NCBI GenBank assembly: GCA_024449915.1
Contig: JAMZAV010000153.1
Coordinates: forward strand, 496,001-560,000
Reading direction: 5' to 3'
DNA length: 64,000 nucleotides
From: Sweltsa coloradensis
Lineage: Eukaryota > Arthropoda > Insecta > Plecoptera > Chloroperlidae
Shown: piece by piece, positions 11,554-24,115 of the stretch
Numbering within the stretch: position 1 is the first letter of the stretch
How the letters are laid out: each line of letters opens with the position of its first letter
Translations under genes and position numbers: made by a program
Notes under the pieces: generated by a model
What the model saw: only the letters and a program-made list of their open reading frames with translations
Database searches by the model: none
What the model was told of the DNA's origin: nothing

Positions 11554-14219
11554 TCTGCTCGGAGGGAGATTTCCCTCGCGAGGGGAGAAGATGCGAGGGG
11601 ATGACGAGTCAATGAGAAGTATTGGACGGGCGGTTGGGGAAATTCAATTCAACTCCATTCGAACTTTTACGGATGTTTTCTTTTCCTTCCTTTGTTTTTG
11701 TCTTAGTGGATGGACAACCGAACGTATTTTAACGAATTTTCAAATACGAGGTTTGTAAAAAGAGAACCCTGGTAAGTCGAGATAAATGCACCATAATACA
11801 ACCTTACGAAAACTTTTTCGTGGGCGAGATAAAACATTTCTTACGCAATTCAATTGTTAAATATTGTCCGTTAAGGGTAGCCTAGCGTGTGGTGAAAATA
11901 CATCGAAACCATATTGGTCGAAAATTTAATTTCCAACTATATTAAAACGCAAATGTAAAAATGTATGAAGTTTTTCTTATTATTCATTGTTGACATAATA
12001 TTATTAATTCGAAATATATTGACATCATATATATTATAAATCAGTTTTTACGTTACATAAATAAAATGAAAATAATTTAAAATGCAAATTGTGCTAAGTG
12101 ACAAATAATATATTTAAGTTCACAAATAAAGTTTTCAAATCCTTAAACTCAAAAACTCGTCATTCACGCTTAGAAATAATATATCTGCTATAAATAGGTA
12201 CATTCAAAGTGAGTGGTTGTAATTACCCATCCTTAAATGATGTTACAGAAATCAATTTGTCGTCGGGTCGGAGAGCCCAATCAAAATCCCAAGAAACTCC
12301 CCTTCCGCCGTGGGCAATCCCCTTTGATAATAATTTCCGCTTCAATACATCTAAAATAATAAAGCCTTTCAACTTGTGTATTTAAGTGTATTACCAAACG
12401 CCAAGAGCATTAAAATACAAGTTAATAATAAACTTGAGTAATTCAACCAAGATTTAATTTATTTTCCATAAAAAGCTACTCTAGCCGAGAGTAAAAATAT
12501 TAATTTTGATAATGTGAGCAGGAGTTTTGATTATGGTCTGAACGACCTGCACATCTCGGAGCGATGTGAAGCAGTAAGGGGTGACAATGATTAAAAGCGG
12601 GATGAGATTGAATAAAACACCCCCGTGTGCGAGGCAGGTTTGGGGGGGGGGGGGCATGACAGTTATTACTGCGACGCGCGTGATGCTGGCCGAATAGAAT
12701 ACAACGACTCGGCCATTTGTCACCATGCACGTTGGACACTGCGAATTGAAGTTGACTTTTGAAAACATAATCATTTCCCGTCAGTAAAGTTGTGATTTAC
12801 GTCGTTCATTTCCTGTTGGATCTTCCACTTTCGACGCTGCTAGCGTGAACACATTTGTTTTTACGGAAGTCTATATTCTACTCGGCCTTTGGATTGAAGT
12901 TATTCGTTTCTCGAGGGTACTTTCAAGGCTTGCCCTTTTCTCTTGCCCGCCAAGGAACATCCGAAGAAAGAGATTACATCTTCATTCTCAGGACTGAGCT
13001 GGCCCAGAGGAGTTTCTAGGAGGCCGTGCAATACTTTTACCTTACGGTGGAACTTCGTGGAAGTACGAAGGGTAGGAAGCTAGACCATTACTTACAGAAA
13101 CGGAAGTGAAGATAAAATGTATATTTAGTACTCCTACATTGTATTATGCCGATAATGCAAGGTCCGTAACTTGCATAGAAATTGCAACATCAGCATAATT
13201 GCACTGGTAGTGACACCCCTATCGTAACAGTAACCTACGCTAACCATACATTCTACCCCCCCCTCTCTCTCTCTCTCTCTCTGTTTATCACGCAAACTTT
13301 TAACTCAAATTATCGTTGATCACAACTTATTTATCTACACTCTTACTCTTCTCTCGGAAAACTAGATTATTCTTTCAAATTAATTCACCCTTTTCTCGGA
13401 AAAAAAGAAGTGCACGCCATGTTAAACTGTGTCGTTTTAAACCCCAAAATATGGACGACTTAGGGTTCAAAATATTAAAAAAGTTCTGAGTTCACTTTTA
13501 CAAAAGAAAGTTACAAAAGGGTGCTAAAAAAAGTATGGTGGTTTTGAGAGTGTTCAGCAGACATTCAGAGGGACTTAAGAGCGTGGCGCGTGTAATTTAG
13601 ATTTCCCCATGTCACATAAGATTTATTATAATGTATAAAAAGTAATTAATCGAAGTTGTAAAATCAACACCCTTCAACATCGAATAACCCATGTTATAAA
13701 TAATACATTTTCATAATAATTATTTGAAATAAGTAAATCTAAATAACACGCCCTCATGCTGTACTTCCTTTGAATGTCTGGTGAAAGTATTTGTGGGGGA
13801 AACTGGAAAGAAAAAAAACTTAACCCCCTTAAAAGCCATTGGCGGTAGTTGAAACTTCGCCCCTCTCCCGGCTAAACCAACCCCACTCGCTCACAAGGTA
13901 TTATCTACTCTAAAGCCTAGTCTCTTACCTTTCAACTTGGCAAAGTCTTTACACAAACACAAACACACCATCTAATCATTAATCCAGTCATTAGCTAAGA
14001 CACGATCCATCCAACCGGGCCCATATGGCGCTGCTCGTAAAGTTTCATCCCTGCAGGGAAGTTCGTCTTTACTACGCTGACGGACAAGGCGTCGAAACGA
14101 CAAGGACTAATTGTCAGCGTTTTAGCGCCATCAACACTGTGCGGTGTGAAACAGTTGACCGCGAGACGAATCTAACAAATTCGTTCGAAAATTAAGGGGT
14201 GTAACATTTATTCAATAAA
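11554..14219. other. No gene seen
   Basis: AT-rich DNA with a run of 13 G at 12642-12654 and a CT microsatellite at 13262-13282. No frame has domain or splice support. Confidence 0.5.
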
Positions 14220-14895
14220 CTAGGAAAACGCTTAAGTCCCGCCGCGTTGTTGGATGAGCGTAATTGGTGCATTGAGCTGCCATGTGTTATGTGAATTTTC
14301 TGTTCTGTGAAAAAATCATTACTAAGTTGATGATTTTTTTTTTAAATTTAAAATAAATAAAAAATAAACTTTAATTTTTAATTTTTTTAATTAATCGTAA
14401 TTTTAAAAAAGAAAAAAATTGTAAAATTTCGATTTCCATAAGAAATAATTATTCGATTGTGCCCAAATTTTACACGAATATATGAATTCATAAAATTAAG
14501 GTTCTGTGAAAAAATCATTACGATCGGATAAAGAATGTAGGTGTTATTTGTCAAAGAATTGTTTTAAAAAAGAAAAACCCCGTAAAATTGCGATTTTTAT
14601 GAGAAATAATTATTTGATTGCGCTTAAATTTTCCACGAATATATAAATTCATAAAATAAAGGTTCTGTGAAAAAATAATTACAATCGGACAAAGCGTGTA
14701 GGTATTATAAATCGAAGAAATTTTTTAAAAATCGAAAAAAATCGTAAAATTGCGATTTTTATGGGAATTTTTTTTTCGATTGTGCTCAAAAACGTGGCAG
14801 TTCTAAGTTCAGAGATTTCGAAGGTCTCAATAAAATTTCATCGCAATCGGAGTATCGGTTTAGCCGGAATCGTGCTAACAAACAGACAAAAATAC

Positions 14896-14926
<31 letters not shown>

Positions 14927-15003
14927 CATTCCGGATTTTTTTCTCCAGTGTAGTGAAATGGAATCTTCGCTTCGCTCGCTACGCTCGCTACGCTCATCCA
15001 ATA
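14220..15003 (+). mobile_element. GGATGAGC-bounded element, copy 1
   Basis: The left end reads CTAGGAAAACGCTTAAGTCC then GTTGTTGGATGAGC; the right end reads CGCTCATCCAATAA, so short inverted ends (TTGGATGAGC) bound it. Internally, the block GTTCTGTGAAAAAATCATTAC recurs near 14300, 14501 and 14662, and a block with TTTATGAGAAATAATTATT near 14436, 14597 and 14758, so the body is a diverged tandem. A segment TCAGAGATTTCGAAGGT and a tail AACAAACAGACAAAA followed by poly-A (about 14889-14928) resemble the 3' untranslated ends of RTE-type LINEs. The poly-A is not terminal; a CGCTACGCTCG-rich tail follows. The superfamily is unknown. Confidence 0.65.
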
Positions 15004-15114
15004 ATTACACGAGATTTCTGGTAATTTACGTATTACTCACTTGCATTTTTTATTAACTATAATGACCAGATTTACTTCTTTTAACTTTAACTTGTTTAAA
15101 TAAATAATAATAAT

Positions 15115-15365
15115 TTTTCGTGGAAAGTCTGCCCAGGGTGAAATTTATGCCCCTCTTCAGATGTCTCACTAGGTACTTTGGACTTTGGATAATTGTGAAG
15201 GGATGTCCGAGGGCTGTTTATTGTTTAAGAGGACTCATCCCTTTCATTCGCATTAATAACTGAGGAAAACCTCGTAAAAAGCCTTCAGTCATGATTGCCG
15301 GTCTCGACAGGATCTGAGCCCGGGACCTCCCGAATCAGAGTCGCGCGTAACCAACATGTCGGTCT
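15115..15365 (-). mobile_element. tRNA-derived SINE, copy 1
   Basis: On the minus strand the tRNA-like head lies at the high-coordinate end: GCGCGACTCTGATTCGGGAG, then a B-box-like stretch, then GAGACCGGCAATC and an unrelated body. A second copy at 22150-22397 shares head and body (GAAGGGATGTCCGAGG, TGAGGAAA, ATTGCCGGTCTCGAC on the plus strand), which defines the family. It sits between the two GGATGAGC elements. Confidence 0.75.
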
Positions 15366-15398
15366 TTAACTTGTTTAATTCTCTAACCATTTACTTTA

Positions 15399-16186
15399 CT
15401 AGGAAAACGCTAAAGTCCCGCCGCGTTGATGGATGAGCTTTTAAAAATGTTTAGTTTGCATGGGATATCTTTACTTTTGCAAGTTCTTTGTTTTGCTGCC
15501 TACGCAATACGCATTGTAGCTGATTGTTGTCAAGTTTCTTTTGTTACCTGTCAATTGGTATTATTTTCCGTAAAAAACTTATATTAAAAGCTTTATTTCT
15601 ATAGATTTTGGCTAACTATTTAAACTTTTTCTTTTAAAAGGTACTACATCACCATAACCTTAATGTCCATGTATAATATGAACGTTGTAGCCCCACCAGT
15701 TTGGTCAGAATTGGCCCAAATGGCACGAAAATATCACACAAAAAATCAAAAAACTTATATTAAAAGCTTTATTTCTATGGATTCTGGCTAACTTTTTCAA
15801 CTTTTTCTTTCAAAAGGTACTACATCACCATAACCTTAATGTCCATGTATAATATGAACGTTGTAGCCCCACCCGTTTGGTCAGAATTAACCCAAATGTC
15901 ACGAAAATATCGCACTAAAAATCGAAAAAAATCGTAAAAGTACGATATTCATGAGAAATATTTCTTCGATTGTACCCAAAAACAATACACCTCTAAGTTC
16001 AGAGATTTCAAAGGTCCTGTCAAATTTTCATCAAGATCGGATATGCCGTTTGCCTGGTAGAGAGTTAACAAACAGACAAAAAAACAAAAAAAAACAAAAA
16101 CAAAAAAAAAAAAAAAAAAAAAAAACACCCGAGCTAAATTTTTTGGGGGTCAGTGAAATTGAAGTCTTCGCTTCGCTCATCCAATT
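15399..16186 (+). mobile_element. GGATGAGC-bounded element, copy 2
   Basis: The left end matches copy 1 (ACTAGGAAAACGC, CCCGCCGCGTTGATGGATGAGC in two pieces) and the right end is CTTCGCTTCGCTCATCCAATTA in two pieces. The body holds two tandem copies (starting about 15563 and 15749) of a unit of about 186 bp containing GTACTACATCACCATAACC and CCTTAATGTCCATGTA. A segment TCATCAAGATCGGATATG and AACAAACAGACAAA then poly-A precede the tail. The body also matches the copy at 62840-63408 and a fragment near 25565. Confidence 0.7.
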
Positions 16187-17235
16187 ACAGGTATACTTAA
16201 TTTACTGCTAATTTTTCTTGTGGTACGATTTACAAACTTGCTTATGCCACTGTTTTTCGTAATTTAACGAAAAGTGTATGCGTTATAATTGATATTAATT
16301 TATTGAATTATAACATAATTATATTTAAGAAAAAAAATGGCGTCGTTTTAAACATACTGTATAGTGTATATAGAGTGAAAGTTTGGAATAAAAATACAAA
16401 TTTTGTGATCGAATGTTTACTATGTTACTTCCCGGGCAGATGTTCTTCTAATGAGTAGTAGACTCCATGGTAAATTACATTGTCGTGTCTGTTGCAACGC
16501 TGTGACTACATTGTGATAGGACGCTGAAGGTGGTATACTCACCACCCTCTTACTATGAATACAGCATTGCGAAATACTTTAAGGAGCACTGCCATATTTA
16601 CTCAACACATTGCTAACGAGCATGGAAAAACAAAAATCAAGTTACCTTGTGAATTTGAGAAAATGTGGCTTAATAAACTTTAGAATTAGGATCACTAACA
16701 AAACACATCAGTTAAAATATGCACAAAATAATTTATTAAGAATCATTCGTAGGGAGATATCGGTGCGCTAATAACTTACCAAAACTAATCTACCCCAAGC
16801 AGAAAAATGTAAATAATGGGTTTAAAAATACGTGGTAGAAAAGAGAGCACGCAAGAGAGAAGAAAAGAAGAGAGAGAAGAGAGAGCTGGCTTTAGTCAGC
16901 AAATTTACGTACTAGACCTTCACAACTGAAATAAATAGCTATATAACTTACGTTTTCCAGGGACTAAGCAGTCACAACGTAAATTTCACATTAAAATATT
17001 CTATCTCTAACATTCCAACTAAATTCTTCAAACTATTTAAATGCAGATACCCATATAGCACAGGGAGAAATGAATTTAAATTTAAAGCAGGTGACCCACA
17101 TACCATAATCCAGTTGAATCCAGCCACATCTAGAAGATCTGGGTTCAGTACACATTGAAGTAAATCTACCCCGTTTTTCTTCCATACTTTACCGCACGAA
17201 ACTTGTCGCCTCATATTAGCTAGGCGGATTAGCCT
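16187..17235. other. No gene seen
   Basis: AT-rich DNA with a GA-rich patch at about 16840-16887. The minus-strand frame at 16972-17214 has no domain or splice support. Confidence 0.5.
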
Positions 17236-19648
17236 AACAATTAGGGGTTTTGTGGTAGAGGGCTGAATTTTGGATTGTATACCCAGAACAATATTACAAG
17301 AAAATTGCCTCGAGGAGCCATGAAAAAATCCATCCGGTTAAGGGGGTGGAAGGGGGTGAAAAAATGGCATTTTTCAAATATTCAAAAATTCAAAAATCAA
17401 ACTTAATTTGATCCTAAGATTACAAAATTATTACGTATTGTAGATAAAAGTCCAAATTTTAATAAAAAAAATATATATCACCATATATGTATTTCTAACC
17501 AGATTTTGCACCCTTTTTCTTTTTTTCACAAATTTACCCACTGTGCTGGGAGGATTAGCCTACCAGTTACGGGTTAAGTGATAGGGCCGTGAATTTTGTC
17601 TAAAACATTAAGAAGAATGATCTCAAAAATTGGCCCGAGGAGCCCTCAAAAAGTTGCTTGCTTATAGGAGAAAGGGGGGGTGTACTTAAAGGGGTTGATA
17701 AAACTAAAATAATGAAATCCGTATTCAAATATTACATTTAGAACGCCATATTAATGTGTATTGTAGATTAAGGTCTAAACTTTAATTTAAAAAAATCAAA
17801 TTTCACCATATATGTAAATCTGATAAGATTAAGCGCCCTTTTCCCATTTTCATAAATTTCCTCAATATTACGAAAGTGTATCGTGCGACCACTCTTTTTG
17901 TCACAATTTCTCCAAATATTACGAATTAGGATGAAAACAAGATTTTGTGATGCTTTGGGTACATTTTTACTCAATGGACTTTGATCCCATTTTAACAAAT
18001 ACACTCAATTTTAACGAAAGTGTATCGTGTGACCACTCGTTTTGTTCAAAATTATGCCAATAATAAGAAAAAGGATAAAAAAAAAGTTTTTTAACACCTT
18101 AGGTACAGTTTCACTCAATGGACTTTGACCCCATTTTCAAAAGTTTACTCAATTTAACGAAAGTCTATCATGTGATGACTCGTTTTGTCTCAAATTATCC
18201 TAATAATACGAATTAGGAAGAAAATAAGATTTTGTCATACCTTTAGTACATTTTCACTGAATGGACTATGTTAGGTTATGTTTCTAAATAGGCTATTTTA
18301 CACTTATTCTTAGAAAATAGGTCAAAGACCTTGTGTGAAAATGTACCCAAGGTGTTAAAATCTTATTTTCGTCCTAATTAGTAATATAAGGATAATTTTG
18401 AACTAAACGAGTGATCACAAGATATACTTTCGTTAATATTGAGTAGACTTTTGAAAATGGGGTCAAAGTCCATTGAGTGAAACTGTACCTAAGGTGTTAA
18501 AAATCTTTTTTTTATCCTTGTTCTTTTTATTGGCATAATTTTGAACAAAACAAGTGGTCACACGATACACTTTCGTTAAAATTGAGTGAATTTGTTAAAA
18601 TAGCATCAAAGTCCATTCAGTGAAAATGTACCAAGGTATGACAAAATCTTATTTTCGTCCTAATTCGTATTATTAGGATAATTTGAGACAAAACGAGTCA
18701 TCACATGATAGACTTTCGTTAAATTGAGTAAACTTTAGAAAATGGGATCAAAGTCCATTGAGTGAAACAGTTACTGTACCTAAGGTGTTATAAAACTTTT
18801 TTTTATCCTTTTTCTTATTATTGGCATAATTTTGAACAAAACGAGTGGTCACACGATACACTTTCGTTAAAATTGAGTGTATTTGTTAAAATGGGATCAA
18901 AGTCCATTGAGTAAAAATGTACCCAAAGCATCACAAAATCTTGTTTTCATCCTAATTCGTAATATTTGGAGAAATTGTGACAAAAAGAGTGGTCGCACGA
19001 TACACTTTCGTAATATTGAGGAAATTTATGAAATGGGAAAAGGGCGCTTAATCTTATCAGATTTACATATATGGTGAAATTTGATTTTTTTTTAAATTAA
19101 AGTTTAGACCTTAATCTACAATACACATTAATATGGCGTTCTTAATGTAATATTTGAATACGGATTTCATTATTTTAGTTTTATCAACCCCTTTAAGTAC
19201 ACCCCCCCTTTCTCCTATAAGCAAGCAACTTTTTGAGGGCTCCTCGGGCCAATTTTTTGAGATCATTCTTCTTAATGTTTTAGACAAAATTCACGGCCCT
19301 ATCACTTAACCCGTAACTGGTAGGCTAATCCTCCCAGCACAGTGGGTAAATTTGTGAAAAAAAGAAAAAGGTGCAAAATCTGGTTAGAAATACATAAATG
19401 GTGATATATATTTTTTTTATTAAAATTTGGACTTTTATCTACAATATGTAATAATTTTGTAATCTTAGGATCAAATTAAGTTTGATTTTTGAATTTTTGA
19501 ATATTTGAAAAATGCCATTTTTTCACCCCCTTCCACCCCCTTAACCGGATGGATTTTTTTCATGGCTCCTCGAGGCAATTTTCTTGTAATATTGTTCTGA
19601 GTATACAATCCAAAATTCAGCCCTCTACCACAAAACCCCTAATTGTTC
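17236..19648. mobile_element. Foldback element with about 1-kb inverted arms and internal tandem repeats
   Basis: The sequence from 17236 to about 18270 returns as its reverse complement from about 18610 to 19648, around an axis near 18441. The identity is high enough that the same open frame (starting MYLLKWDQSP) appears on the minus strand at 18004-17768 and the plus strand at 18877. The inner arms and the loop consist of a tandem unit of about 140 bp with AACGAAAGTGTATCGTG, TTTCACTCAATGGACTTTG and ACACCTTAGGTACA. The outer arms contain a longer repeat: a block with GGATTAGCCTA and CGAGGAGCC occurs twice, about 315 bp apart. The loop (about 340 bp) has extra tandem units in one orientation. 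This is the architecture of foldback (FB-like) transposons. No transposase frame is present, so it would be non-autonomous. The shared frame is a by-product of the repeat, not a gene. Confidence 0.85.
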
Positions 19649-19929
19649 TTGTATTTTCCTTTAATCCGCTTGACTATATAGAATAATCCCGATCCCGATC
19701 CGATCATTTCAGGATATTTATTTTTAATTGTTGATTATAAATTCGCTTTATCGATAGTGTCGGTGACAATACTGGTTACGATACAATGGAAGATGAAGAA
19801 ACGCTGAGCCCGGCAATAACGCCACAAAACAGTTTGTAGCCCTAATCAGGGAACATGAACACTAAACCCGAACATAATCGGAAAGTTGGAAATGAGTGTT
19901 TTATTTAAGATAATTATTATACTTTAAAT
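19649..19929. other. No gene seen
   Basis: Flanks the foldback element. TAATCCGC at about 19663-19670 mirrors GCGGATTA at 17224-17231, so the terminal inverted repeat may extend a little further with an indel. Confidence 0.4.
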
Positions 19930-20103
19930 AAGTGTTTATTGGACATAACAGTGCTCTTTATCAATATTTATTTGTGATATTTCGACTTTTATTCAAGTCT
20001 TTTTCAAACTGTGAAGGTTGACAAAAGAAAATTGATTATATTAACAGATTAACAAAATGAATTAAATATTGATAAAGAGCAGTGTTATGTCCAATAAACA
20101 CTT
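19930..20103. repeat. Short hairpin element, 41-bp arms
   Basis: Arms at 19930-19970 and 20063-20103 are reverse complements over 41 bp with one mismatch. The loop contains, on the minus strand, a degenerate form of the GAC-stem-GTCGAAATATCAC block that is better preserved in the hairpin at 36981-37194. Both look like one family. Confidence 0.8.
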
Positions 20104-22149
20104 GTTCTACTAGTTTCTTTTATCTAATTATTATTGTAAGTGAGAAGTTAAGCTTGCCACCCGATCCGATGAACCTGATCGTTCATCCTCGCACGCGTTG
20201 TTGTTAATATACAGCCCACATCCCACCACGTGACCTAACCGCCAGTAAAGTGCGTCCAGTCTAACATAGAGCAGGTGTAACGGGGGTCGATCCTGGAGAT
20301 AATCAGCTAAAAGCCCAGGCGAGAGAGAGATGTACTGTGGGCCCGCGTCGAGCGGGGGTGGGGAGGTGCCGGGGGGGCTCATTAGGGATGTGGATCTCAA
20401 ACTTCAGATACCGCCAGGCAATCGTAACGAGAGTTTGTGCATTGTACACCCGCGTAATCTATCGTTACTGAGGTGTTGGTTTATTGTTTTTGCGGTGGAA
20501 AGAAAATGCAATGTTTTACCGTCATTAATCGCGGCCTTACTAATGTCATGCTTATCTATGACATTATTAAAAACAATACTAATTTAAAATACAGATTCTA
20601 TGAAAGGTAATTCAATGATATTTTATTTTTCTCCCTGATATATAGGACAGAAATTGACGAAATAATCGCTTGCAATTATAAATGAACAGTTGATTTTCAA
20701 TTATGGGCCAAGTCCAAAAAGTACATTTTCCCCATGCTACATGTAACATATGGCATAAGTTTGCAAACATGGGTATGGAATTCCCAAAAAGAGGGAACGA
20801 AGCTACTTTAGCAACCGATCGCCGAAGAAAAATACAAAAAGGACAATACGATTATTGATATCCTACAAAATACAGATTTTGGTGGAGGTGCCGGGTATTT
20901 CTTGTCGTTTGTCAATAAGTTTGTAAAACTGAATATGCTAGACGTCAAATAAATAAAATTTAAAATTTATTTGTGTACTTTGGGTGACCCTATTGTAAAC
21001 TGCATACAAATGGCGGTATTTATTTTCCAGTTTCACATTCAGATTATGTCAATGCATGAATTCAAACATGCAAAACACGTAATACTGGGAAATTAAGGGA
21101 AAATAATATTTGAGGTTGGAACGAAATAAAATAATGTCTCAGACTTTGACAACAAGAGCCAAGAGACTTTCTGAAAAAACAGTTTGGCTAAGCTAATTGG
21201 AATTTTGAAAAAATCTTAACAAAAGAAGTGAGAAAAGTATTATTTTTAGAACATAGAAACAAATATACGTAAAGACTGGTGAACGCTAGTCCCTTAGTTT
21301 GATTGTTTTTTACTTGTTCGTACCATTACAAATAACTGAGTTTGAAAACTACTCCATTAAGACGACATGAACGATCTTCTAACTCAAGGTGTGGAAAAAA
21401 GGAACGTTACAAGAGAAATGTGGAAGAAGGAATGATGACATAGTCAATACCGTGAGTGCTATAGAACAATGGATGCAGCATGCACAAAAATATGTCGGGC
21501 AACAAAAGCAGCTCCACACTTCAGTAACGTTTTAGAACATTCGCTTCGCGGTTTTCTATTGTTTTCAGGCTCGTCGTAATAGAAGATGGAGAAGTACCTA
21601 GTAGACAATAAAAATATGGCCATATGGACTCTTGAGTCTGTGCACGCAAGCATGCCATTGTGACGTGTTGGGCAGGGCATTGCACGTATAAGAAGAAACT
21701 ATGCTGCTATGTTGTGATTCACGAACTTGATCAAGTGCGAACTAAATCACAAGTTGAGTGATGACTCTATTTACAAAAATAATTATATTGTGCAAACAAC
21801 TGGTTATTATTATGAAGGGCTATACATTTTTTTAAGAAACAGGAAAAAATGAAAAAAATTTGTTGAAATGTCAGGATCAATTTACCCAATTAGGAGACTG
21901 CCCGACAAAGGTTGCGGAACTACATGCTTGGGAACGCGCACGAGTATCAACGATGACGGAACCAGGTCTATATTATAATGTGCAAATGCTATGATCACAC
22001 AAAACTTAACTACAATCTCAGACAAGATCAGACAGGATCGACTCCTAGAACACTCGATACATCATTGACTATGTATGACTATGTAGAGAGAAAACCAATT
22101 TATTGGTTGTTGACCACAAGAATCCATTTTAAGTGATTTATAATTAATT
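20104..22149. other. No gene seen; another tRNA-Ala-like 16-mer at 20880-20895
   Basis: Plus-strand TGGTGGAGGTGCCGGG at 20880-20895 repeats the satellite motif in reverse, preceded by ATACAGATT, which could be read as an LTR end plus spacer. A weaker variant with an insertion lies at about 20357-20373. Other frames here lack domains. Confidence 0.5.
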
Positions 22150-22397
22150 AAATAAGTTTTTGTGGGAAGCCTGCCTAGAGTGCAAGTCATGCCCCTCTAC
22201 AGGTGTCTAACTGCTGATAGGATACTAAGTGTGAAGGGATGTCCGAGGACTCAGTCCCTTGCATTCGCAATAACAACTGAGGAAACCCTCGGGAAAAAAA
22301 TTCAGTCGGGATTGCCGGTCTCGACGGGATTTGACCCCGGGATCTCCCGAATCAGAGTCGCGCGCTTAACGCTCGAGCCAACACTGTCAGTTTTTAA
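22150..22397 (-). mobile_element. tRNA-derived SINE, copy 2
   Basis: Second copy of the family at 15115-15365, in the same orientation. The minus-strand head reads TTGGCTCGAGCGTTAAGCGC (A-box region) and GGTCAAATCCC (B-box-like). The body carries CCGAGGGTTTCCTCAG and GAATGCAAGGGA. It is a little more complete at the head than copy 1. Confidence 0.75.
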
Positions 22398-23039
22398 TTT
22401 ATTTTAACTGTCTATTTACCACATGCTCTATAGTCGACTTGAAATCGTGCAAGAGCAGGGGCTACCTACATCGTCAAGCAACCCTCATGCTAAAATATCA
22501 CACCCCACGCACGAAAACCACAGCATCAACCACTATGACGTCACAACAAGGACGTCACGCCATCTCTGTCCAACCTGCGATCCAGTTCCCCTCGAGCTCG
22601 ACAACATTCTTAGAATACAGAGAAAACCGAGGACAATTCTCCGTGAAGTTTCGCGAGATCACGGTAAACATCCCGTACGAAAATGAAAACCGGAAGTTGA
22701 AGCTTTAATACTTATGCAAGGCACTCGCTTACGAATATATATTTTTCCTTCTCATAATATTTCTCGTACATTTTATTTATCATTCTTTCTTCCAAGAACG
22801 CTTTCTTCTCTTTATTACTTAAACATTGGACAAGAAATGTAGGCAAAGGGCGGATGAATATAAAAAATTCAGAGCTTTCCGGGTTTTTCCGTATTTCAAG
22901 ATATTAAAGTATGTAATACAACTTTATGAGTGTATACTTAGAGAAAAATGTTTAGGAAACGAAAACGCTACCGAGACGGTTAATTTCATAACATCTGGAT
23001 TGTTGGTGTATTGTAGATCTGAATAGATTGAATAAAATG
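22398..23039. other. No gene seen
   Basis: Short frames at 22423-22708 overlap each other in different phases and have no domain. No splice context. Confidence 0.4.
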
Positions 23040-23140
23040 GATGAGGGGTAAAGCACCCGACCGGCAATCGGGAGACCGGGGTTCGATACCCCGCAGAGAT
23101 AGATTTTTTCCGGATTGATTTACATAAAATTGTAACATGT
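23040..23140 (+). mobile_element. tRNA-derived SINE fragment
   Basis: A partial tRNA-like head (AAAGCACCCGACCGGCAATC) is followed by a good B box, GGTTCGATACC, at 23080-23090 and the tail AGAGATAGATTTTTTCC. A related copy at 48735-48835 has the same B box and a tail starting TGAGATAGATTTCTT, so this is a repeat, not a functional tRNA gene. The 5' acceptor half is missing. Confidence 0.6.
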
Positions 23141-24115
23141 TTACAAAGGTTAAGTTCAGTCAACGTATGTATTTAATGTATATCCGAAAATACTTTTTTT
23201 TAAGATTCATGAAAAACAATACATGAAACTAAATCGTATTGGAGAAAATAATACACAGTTTTAAAATCCCTTATATTATTATCACTGGTGTTTTTAAATT
23301 AATGATAATAATCAACAACTTTTTGAATGTCACCATGTTACAAAATTCGCTTGAAACGTTTTGTATGCTGAATTTGTATGATGTAATAATACGTTTATCA
23401 CTGCCATGTCTTTGGATTTTTATTTCACTTGTAAAATAGCAGCGATGGTGAACTCAATTTAATAAATAAATGAATAAATAAATAAATAAATAAACCAGTC
23501 ATTATGCACAACATCAAGATATAATTGAAATCCAGAGAAACGTAGCGCTAAATACGAGGGTGAAAATGACGCTAAATCTATTTCAAGTTGATTCGTTACA
23601 AATGATTTTTTAAGGCGGAAGGCATATTCACTGACCAGAAAAACGAGCTTGAATTACATTTAATATTGACATAATTTTCAAATTTGTTCACGTCCGTTTT
23701 CACTGTTGAAACTGTTGAAACACAAAGTAAGATTAATCGTATCCCATAAGAAAATGCCTCTTGACGCTTTATCGATGTTTAAGAACGGAGCCAGTTTCAA
23801 TTTAAAACAAAATAAGAGGCGCTAAGTCTAACATCAATCAATCAATCAGCAGCAGCAGAATGAACAGGCCAGGATGAAACATGGCGGCGAAAGGATGCAC
23901 ATTAGATAACGTTAAAAAGGGAAGAAAGTTTATTTATTTATATGGTAATAAATGCGAATAACAAAGTGTATTTCAATACCCATCAAAACATAAATGTATA
24001 CTAAGGAAAATCTTCAAAGTTGACGTGCCAAAAATATTAGAAAATAAATCAGTAGCAAATTTCCTTTATTTCTAGCATTTTAGCAACAGTGCCTACATAG
24101 CTTTGGTTAAAGAGA
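23141..24115. other. No gene seen; (AAAT)n at 23460-23494
   Basis: AT-rich DNA with an AAAT microsatellite and a short CAAT/CAG repeat near 23838-23858. No supported coding sequence. Confidence 0.5.

Noticed and set aside
17768..19077. Same 60-78-residue protein on both strands (MYLLKWDQSP...)
   Set aside because: It is a by-product of the inverted arms; the frame crosses tandem repeat units and has no domain.
23040..23100. Functional tRNA gene
   Set aside because: Good B box but no complete 5' acceptor and D arm, and the tail is shared with another repeat copy at 48735.
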